Below, one piece after another: positions 32,694-36,845 of a DNA stretch of 36,845 bases (positions are counted from its first letter, which is position 1; every line of letters begins with the position of its first letter). The stretch spans positions 1 to 36,845 of the forward strand of contig CAIKRV010000025.1 of assembly GCA_903829945.1 (NCBI GenBank), read 5' to 3'. Source of the stretch: an uncultured bacterium (lineage in GTDB: Bacteria; Bacteroidota; Bacteroidia; CAILMK01). The position numbers and the translations under genes were made by a program. The notes below the pieces were generated by a model. That model did no database searches and had not been told where the DNA came from. It saw nothing but the letters and a program-made list of their open reading frames with translations.

Positions 32694-34898
32694 TTAAAAT
32701 TCGCCCATCATCATTTTATAATGCTCTGGATGCCCCATTTGGGTAAATATCTTTTTAAATACCTCAAAGTATTTATCAACAGTCATATTTTGATGTTCAA
32801 TAAATAAGTCATCAGGGACGCTATGTGACCCGTCATTAATCCAACTTAACAAGGACCTACATATCTCCCGATCTTGTTGGTTATCAAATTTTTTAATCAA
32901 ATCATCATCACCAAATTTGCCTAATATCTTAAAATAGTTTTCTATGATACGACGCATAGTATTTTGAATAGTTATGCCTGAACTATTATCCTTGTTCTTT
33001 AATTCTTGCCACAACAATTCATATGAATTGTGTATCGGGTTTCGCATTCCGAATGATTGAATTGCAGAAACATTATTGTTCCTTCTCAAAATCCAATATG
33101 CTGTATCTCCATTTTCTGGTGTTCTGCCATCCACAAAGGAAACTTCTTTATGGAAATATACATTATGGGTAAGTAGGATCATTTGTTTGATATTTCCTTC
33201 GTTTTTCTTTATTGATTTTATGATTTCCTTAAGCAAAGAGCTTACCACGAAAAGAACATTACTATCTAAGCTGGAAATAGGATCATCTACTACTAAAATT
33301 CTTTCTTCAGTAATAGATTCTTGATTAGTACTTCCTTTAGCCAACTGTAAAAAGTACAGAAATGTAATAAACGTTATCTCTCCTTCGCTCAAAGTAGATT
33401 CTGCAATTGATCCATCTTGTCTTTGAATTTGATACTGATTTATTGCAATTTTTGATGGAACAATTTCAAAGTTAAAAAAGCCATATGATTTAAGAATACG
33501 GTTTATTTCATCTACTGAAGGCTGCACACTTGTAACATTCCTATTTGCATCCTTAAGTTTTTTATCAATATCAAGGTGGCTTTCTATTAAACTTTGATAT
33601 TGCTTTTGAAGCGCACCAATTCCACGTTCCATACCATTTATCTTCCTCCTATATAATTCAATTCCCGCCCTGTTTTCCTCTGCTAAATAATTCCAAATGG
33701 ACTTAATTAAATCCTCTCGTTCTTTTGCGTAATTTGAAACGATGGAATTATGTATATTGATCGCAACATTAGAGGATTCAATAATTTTCTTTATGTTATC
33801 GGCTTGTTCGTTTGATGAGATTAATTCAAAACTTCGACTTGGCTCTTTGATTTTGTTTCCTAGGAACTCTTTGTTTGAGATAAACTGACTTGTTAATGTT
33901 TTTAGGTAAGCGGTAAATTTTTCAACGTTAAGTTTAGTTTCCAAATAATTTTTTTCCGTGCTTTCAATTTGTTGTAAAACATTGAGTAGGTTCTGTACAA
34001 TAAGATTATATTCTGCAGCAAGTTTCTTTACTAATGTTGTATCAATAGTAAATGTTTCATCAAAATAGTTATCTAATTGTTTTTTAAAATCCTTACTTAT
34101 TGTTAATTGCTGGCAAAAGGGGCAGGTTTCATCTTCTTGCAGGTATGATTTGCCTTCAAGAACCCAATCATTCAAATTTAGTTTTTGAATCAATCTTGAA
34201 ATTTCAACATCTGCTTTTCCTAATATTTTTTTACCCCATATTTTATCATTTTCAATTTCAATCAGGCGTTTAAAATCAATTCCTGTGATAAAATTCATTG
34301 CAGTTGGTGCTTCCCCGAAAATTGTTTTTGCCTTTTCTTTTAATTCATCATAAGATTTTGGTTTGGTGATCTTTGTTTGAAACTCCGTAAGAATTTTACT
34401 CTTAAAAGTTTCTTTTTTCATAAAGCCTACAAAAGCTTCCTTAAAATCAGTTTCATACTTTTTATAAATATCTATCCAGACGCTTTCTCTGAATTCATTT
34501 TCGAGCTCCTCTTTTGTTGCTATTAATGTATCTAATGCTACTTTTTTCTTTATCCCTTTATCTTTTAACTCAGCTAAAGCAATTTGCATTTGATTTATTG
34601 CTTCAATTTGTTCTTTAGAGGCTTGACCAAGAGTAAAAACACCCACAATATTGCCCTTCCCAAAATTTCTCTCTCTAAAATCTTTATTATAGACCAAGGC
34701 ATTTATTACTAATCCATTTTGCCAAAGAAGATCACAATCGTCAAATAGGCTTTCTGCTGGCTTGTCAACTAGCTTCGTAATAGTTGTTTTACCGCTTCCA
34801 TTTACGCCATAAATGAAGTTTATTTTCTTTAAACCAGTAATTGCTACACCTTCATTGTCATATGTAGCGACATTTTTTAAAGTGATACTTTCAATCAT
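32694..34898 (-). CDS. AAA_13 / RloC-like ABC-type ATPase with coiled coil and zinc-hook motif
   Basis: A 734-residue protein. Domains in order: Walker A GVNGSGKT (31-38); long coiled-coil arms interrupted by C259-P-F-C262, a zinc-hook-like CxxC; returning arm; ABC signature LSEGE (503-507); Walker B ILVVDDPISSLDSN with D538 and D539; H-loop LLTHN; and a C-terminal helical region with R649-R-I-I-E653 and WINDGSH with H692. This is the AAA_13 architecture that includes the anticodon nucleases PrrC and RloC, whose C-terminal catalytic triad is Arg-Glu-His. Nuclease activity here is inference; the E-to-H spacing of 39 is longer than in PrrC. It lies in a repeat-flanked accessory region, 40 bases downstream of a decayed gene on the same strand. 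A candidate anti-phage gene. Confidence 0.85.
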   Translation of the reverse strand: MIESITLKNVATYDNEGVAITGLKKINFIYGVNGSGKTTITKLVDKPAESLFDDCDLLWQNGLVINALVYNKDFRERNFGKGNIVGVFTLGQASKEQIEAINQMQIALAELKDKGIKKKVALDTLIATKEELENEFRESVWIDIYKKYETDFKEAFVGFMKKETFKSKILTEFQTKITKPKSYDELKEKAKTIFGEAPTAMNFITGIDFKRLIEIENDKIWGKKILGKADVEISRLIQKLNLNDWVLEGKSYLQEDETCPFCQQLTISKDFKKQLDNYFDETFTIDTTLVKKLAAEYNLIVQNLLNVLQQIESTEKNYLETKLNVEKFTAYLKTLTSQFISNKEFLGNKIKEPSRSFELISSNEQADNIKKIIESSNVAINIHNSIVSNYAKEREDLIKSIWNYLAEENRAGIELYRRKINGMERGIGALQKQYQSLIESHLDIDKKLKDANRNVTSVQPSVDEINRILKSYGFFNFEIVPSKIAINQYQIQRQDGSIAESTLSEGEITFITFLYFLQLAKGSTNQESITEERILVVDDPISSLDSNVLFVVSSLLKEIIKSIKKNEGNIKQMILLTHNVYFHKEVSFVDGRTPENGDTAYWILRRNNNVSAIQSFGMRNPIHNSYELLWQELKNKDNSSGITIQNTMRRIIENYFKILGKFGDDDLIKKFDNQQDREICRSLLSWINDGSHSVPDDLFIEHQNMTVDKYFEVFKKIFTQMGHPEHYKMMMGEF

Positions 34899-34938
34899 TT
34901 ATTAACTTACTTAAAGGGGTACAATATTTTAATACTTA

Positions 34939-35270
34939 TTAAGCTTGAATTTGTTTCGCTATAATCTCTATTAAAATTAATTCTTTATCATTTTCATAGA
35001 ATACACTACAACTTCCACAATTGATTCCTTCTTTACATTTGCTTTACTCAGGGAAACCACATTATAGCCAATCTCCACCCAATAGTCCTACACGCTTATT
35101 CCCATAGATGCTTCCTCTCCGACTTCATCCTCCTCCAACTGAAATCAATATTCAATTATCCCTTCAGACTTCTTTATTTTTAATCCAAAAAATACTTTTT
35201 TATTAACTTCAAGATCTAATGACGAATTTAAGAATTTTAATTCAAATACAAATCATTTAACATCAATGCT
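34939..35270 (-). pseudogene. Decayed gene directly upstream of the ATPase gene
   Basis: On the - strand a protein-like frame runs from about 35270 through FVFELKFLNSS, LEVNKKVFFGLKIKKSEG, FQLEEDEVGEEASMGISV and DYWVEIGYNVVSLSK. It is broken by in-frame stops at 35253-35255 (TGA), 35145-35147 (TGA) and 35088-35090 (TAG). Near 35035-35055 the coding character moves to another frame, which gives CKEGINCGSCSVFYENDKEL and ends IEIIAKQIQA at TAA 34939-34941. Together this looks like a gene of about 110 codons or more inactivated by several stops and one frameshift. The family is not recognised. It ends 40 bases before the ATPase start and was probably its operon partner. The rest of the gap up to 35450 is AT-rich without other features. 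Confidence 0.55.
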
Positions 35271-35450
35271 TAAATAAATTTTTAGCCGGATATTAATTAA
35301 AGATTTAAGTAAATAATTTACTTAAAAAATATTATTTGTTTAATTGTCAACCTGTTAACAATATCATTATTTTTGTGTACCCCAATTTAGGGAGCAATTT
35401 TTCCCTGAAAATATTATCATTTCTTTCATTCAGCGCTCCCCTCCCCCTCC

Positions 35451-35482
35451 TTTTTTTGACAACTTCCTAGCCCTTATCGTTA
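35451..35482 (+). promoter_or_regulatory. Shared upstream element, copy 1
   Basis: TTTTTTTGACA (35451-35461), 14 bases, then ATCGTTA (35476-35482), ending 7 bases before the ATG at 35490. The same two blocks with the same spacing stand at 36682-36713 upstream of the second terminase-like gene. It could be a promoter or an operator. Confidence 0.6.
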
Positions 35483-35489
35483 TTCGGGT

Positions 35490-36416
35490 ATGAATGCAGT
35501 TTGTACCGAAATTATTTCCTTATTATCTCAATCTTATGATTTGAGGGAAATTTGTGCCATGGAGCATATTCCCGATTATAATACCGTTTCTATGTGGCTC
35601 AGCAATAGCATGTACAATGATAAATTTGCTGAATTCAGAGCGCATTATGCCGAAACCAAAAAGAACTTATTAATGCTCATGGCGGATGATGTGTATCATT
35701 CTGCGAAACAATTACCCAAACATACTTTTTTAAACACAAAAACAGGAGAGGAAAAAATCCAAACCGGCGTATTGCAGGCACATAAAGAATTGCAAAGTGC
35801 TTATAAGGTACAATTAAGTACTTTTAAAGATTATGGCAAAAGCACCGGCACTGCAAAAAGCAAGGAGGCTCCCCGAGGTCAATTATATAAAGACATGATA
35901 TCATTAGGACATTTTTCTAAATTCCCCATAGAAGAAGAACATTACCGCTACGTCAGCGGAAAACTGGAATTAGCCGTACCCGTCAGCATGGAGCAAGCGA
36001 CAATATTCTCAGGTATTCCTGAAGAAGATCTATTAAAATTAATGCGTCAGGAAATCACCACTTATCAAGGCGAAGAGATTTTAGATAAAGAACATCTGAA
36101 TTGCATTATCTTGCCCAATTTCAAACAAACAGAAATATTGCATCTGAATAAATTTTATCATACCACCGACCAATTAAACAGAGCGCCCCTACCTTCCTGC
36201 ACCGAACTGGAAAACGGTCGCCCGATAGATAAAATAATCGGAGACAATATACACCCGAAATTAGTTCCCTATATTCGGATCGATGATTTAGGATATTATA
36301 ATTATTTAGGCATCAGCAAACGCGACCAGCATTTATACATCATGAGCAGATGGCCCAAAACCGATTGCTGGATCCACAAAACCAATGGCTCCGTGATTTA
36401 TGAACCTTTGGAATAA
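35490..36416 (+). CDS. Protein with an N-terminal phage terminase small subunit-like domain
   Basis: A 308-residue protein. The first 80 residues (EIISLLSQSYDLREICAM, IPDYNTVSMWLS, KFAEFRAHYAETKKNLL) follow the pattern of Sf6-type terminase small subunits, IC..la.G.SLR.IC....MP...TV..WL....F...YA.AR. This is a DNA-binding helix-turn-helix domain that recognises phage packaging sites. The remaining 230 residues are not recognised; VSMEQATIFSGIPEEDLLKL (about 166-185) might form another helix-turn-helix, and the C-terminus (IRIDDLGYYNYLGIS, LYIMSRWPKTDCWI) looks beta-rich. No large terminase or other phage gene is seen, so a domesticated DNA-binding protein is as likely as a prophage remnant. 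A paralogous gene starts 320 bases downstream. Confidence 0.6.
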   Translation: MNAVCTEIISLLSQSYDLREICAMEHIPDYNTVSMWLSNSMYNDKFAEFRAHYAETKKNLLMLMADDVYHSAKQLPKHTFLNTKTGEEKIQTGVLQAHKELQSAYKVQLSTFKDYGKSTGTAKSKEAPRGQLYKDMISLGHFSKFPIEEEHYRYVSGKLELAVPVSMEQATIFSGIPEEDLLKLMRQEITTYQGEEILDKEHLNCIILPNFKQTEILHLNKFYHTTDQLNRAPLPSCTELENGRPIDKIIGDNIHPKLVPYIRIDDLGYYNYLGISKRDQHLYIMSRWPKTDCWIHKTNGSVIYEPLE

Positions 36417-36431
36417 AAATAAGAGGCACGT

Positions 36432-36529
36432 TCGAGTTTAGCGAAGCGCTCTCGGATGTTAATAATAAGGCTCCGCTGCGGCGGATGACCGCAAGCTTCG
36501 AAAAATATACCTCAGATAAAAATATAACA
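36432..36529 (+). repeat. Palindromic GC-rich repeat, copy C
   Basis: It shares with copy A the blocks TTAGCGAAGCGCTCTCG (36438-36454; copy A has one additional base), GTTAATAATAAGGC (36458-36471) and GACCGCAAGCTTCGAAAAA (36487-36505), in the same order and orientation. It lies just behind the terminase-like gene, so this family borders both ends of the accessory block 32257-36529. Confidence 0.8.
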
Positions 36530-36552
36530 TCAAACCTCAGCGAACTTAATAT

Positions 36553-36571
36553 GTTTTGACGAAGTCAAAAC
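36553..36571. repeat. Perfect hairpin
   Basis: GTTTTGAC (36553-36560), GAA, GTCAAAAC (36564-36571). No T run follows, so a terminator role is uncertain; it belongs to the repeat-rich gap 36417-36736. Confidence 0.7.
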
Positions 36572-36620
36572 TCCTCACCTTAGCAAGGGGAGGTGGACGC
36601 GAAGCGGACGGAGGGGATGG
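36571..36620. repeat. GC-rich dispersed-repeat-like sequence
   Basis: CTCCTCACCTTAGCAAGGGG followed by AGGTGGACGCGAAGCGGACG and GAGGGGATGG. It has the look of dispersed intergenic repeats frequent in Bacteroidota genomes, with a short GACGC-GAA-GCG hairpin; only one copy is in the window. Confidence 0.4.
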
Positions 36621-36681
36621 TTATCAGAGCCAGAAACAGTAAAAGAGCAAATAATTATTTATTTACAAAAAAACCTCAAAC

Positions 36682-36713
36682 TTTTTTTGACATTCCTCAC
36701 CCCATCATCGTTA
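36682..36713 (+). promoter_or_regulatory. Shared upstream element, copy 2
   Basis: TTTTTTTGACA (36682-36692), 14 bases, ATCGTTA (36707-36713), the same spacing as copy 1 at 35451-35482. Confidence 0.6.
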
Positions 36714-36733
36714 AGCTATTTATAAACGATGAT
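36704..36733 (+). promoter_or_regulatory. Inverted repeat in front of the TTG start
   Basis: ATCATCGTT (36704-36712) and AACGATGAT (36725-36733) form a perfect 9-bp stem with a 12-base loop, ending three bases before the presumed TTG start. It could be an operator, or an RNA hairpin that limits ribosome access. Copy 1 upstream of 35490 lacks the right arm. Confidence 0.5.
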
Positions 36734-36736
36734 ATT

Positions 36737-36845
36737 TTGAATCGCTATTGTAAAATAATACTAAACGATCTATCTCGGGGGGTGAGCCTATTCGATTTGT
36801 GCGAACGCCCGGGGATGCCTTCGGTTTATGTAGTCAAGCAATGGC
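36737..36845 (+). CDS. Second terminase small subunit-like gene, 5' end only (TTG start)
   Basis: An open frame running off the window end, 36 complete codons from TTG 36737. The product LNRYCKIILNDLSRGVSLFD followed by LCERPGMPSVYVVKQW aligns without gaps to the start of the protein encoded at 35490; I count 10 identities in 36 positions, including the Cys, LS, IC/LC, P, V and W positions. It fits the Sf6-type small terminase consensus even better. TTG is chosen because the alignment puts it exactly opposite the ATG of the first copy and no in-frame ATG exists upstream. Length and C-terminal part lie outside the window. Confidence 0.6.
   Translation, partial: MNRYCKIILNDLSRGVSLFDLCERPGMPSVYVVKQW

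Noticed and set aside
35490-36416. C-terminal part as a SUKH/SMI1-type immunity domain
   Set aside because: IRIDDLGYYNYLGIS is vaguely reminiscent, but the conserved W and E positions of that family could not be identified, so no call is made.
35490-36845. An active prophage
   Set aside because: No integrase, large terminase, portal, capsid or lysis gene is visible in the window; only the terminase-like N-termini suggest phage ancestry.

Overview
The window looks like a chromosomal segment of a low-GC member of the phylum Bacteroidota, perhaps close to Chitinophagia or Sphingobacteriia; this is inferred from gene families, not from rRNA. The main clues are at least seven copies of the Bacteroidota -7 promoter element TAnnTTTG in front of genes, the Bacteroidota-type 'alternative GlmU', a fused E1 alpha/beta 2-oxoacid dehydrogenase, DUF3109, DUF4403 and DUF4412 proteins, and a very long PKD-repeat surface protein.

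Bases 1-13000 are mostly housekeeping and read mainly on the + strand: the end of a histidine kinase, type B ribosomal protein L31, the GlmU-like nucleotidyltransferase, triosephosphate isomerase, then a tight run of prmA, a 1475-residue exported protein of unknown function and plsY. A DegT-family aminotransferase, a DUF4412 protein (- strand), a DUF3109 cysteine-cluster protein and a DUF4403 lipoprotein follow. Strong hairpin terminators separate the units.

Bases 13000-22900 read mostly on the - strand: E1 dehydrogenase with acylphosphatase directly behind it, and an M1-type metallopeptidase with a probable outer-membrane beta-barrel followed 21 bp later by a multi-spanning membrane protein resembling Gpi18/PIG-V mannosyltransferases. 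An exported dienelactone hydrolase (+) and an all-helical protein of unknown function (-) complete this part.

Bases 23200-31520 form a surface-protein region. It holds a 1925-residue protein with 19 PKD-like units and about four fibronectin-like units, which stops abruptly inside its last unit without the C-terminal sorting domain expected of such proteins. A membrane-anchored protein with a sorting-domain-adjacent type of beta domain and a thioredoxin-fold protein with CxxS instead of CxxC follow.

Bases 31520-36845 look like an accessory region. They contain a small lipoprotein, three copies of a GC-rich palindromic repeat family (two inverted at 32257-32466, one at 36432-36529), a 734-residue AAA_13/RloC-like ATPase with a zinc-hook-like CPFC and a conserved C-terminal R..E...H pattern, and directly upstream of it the decayed remains of another gene. 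Then come two related genes whose N-termini look like phage terminase small subunits. The second begins with TTG and runs off the window end. Both carry the same spaced upstream element, TTTTTTTGACA-N14-ATCGTTA. This last region is the best candidate for something undescribed.
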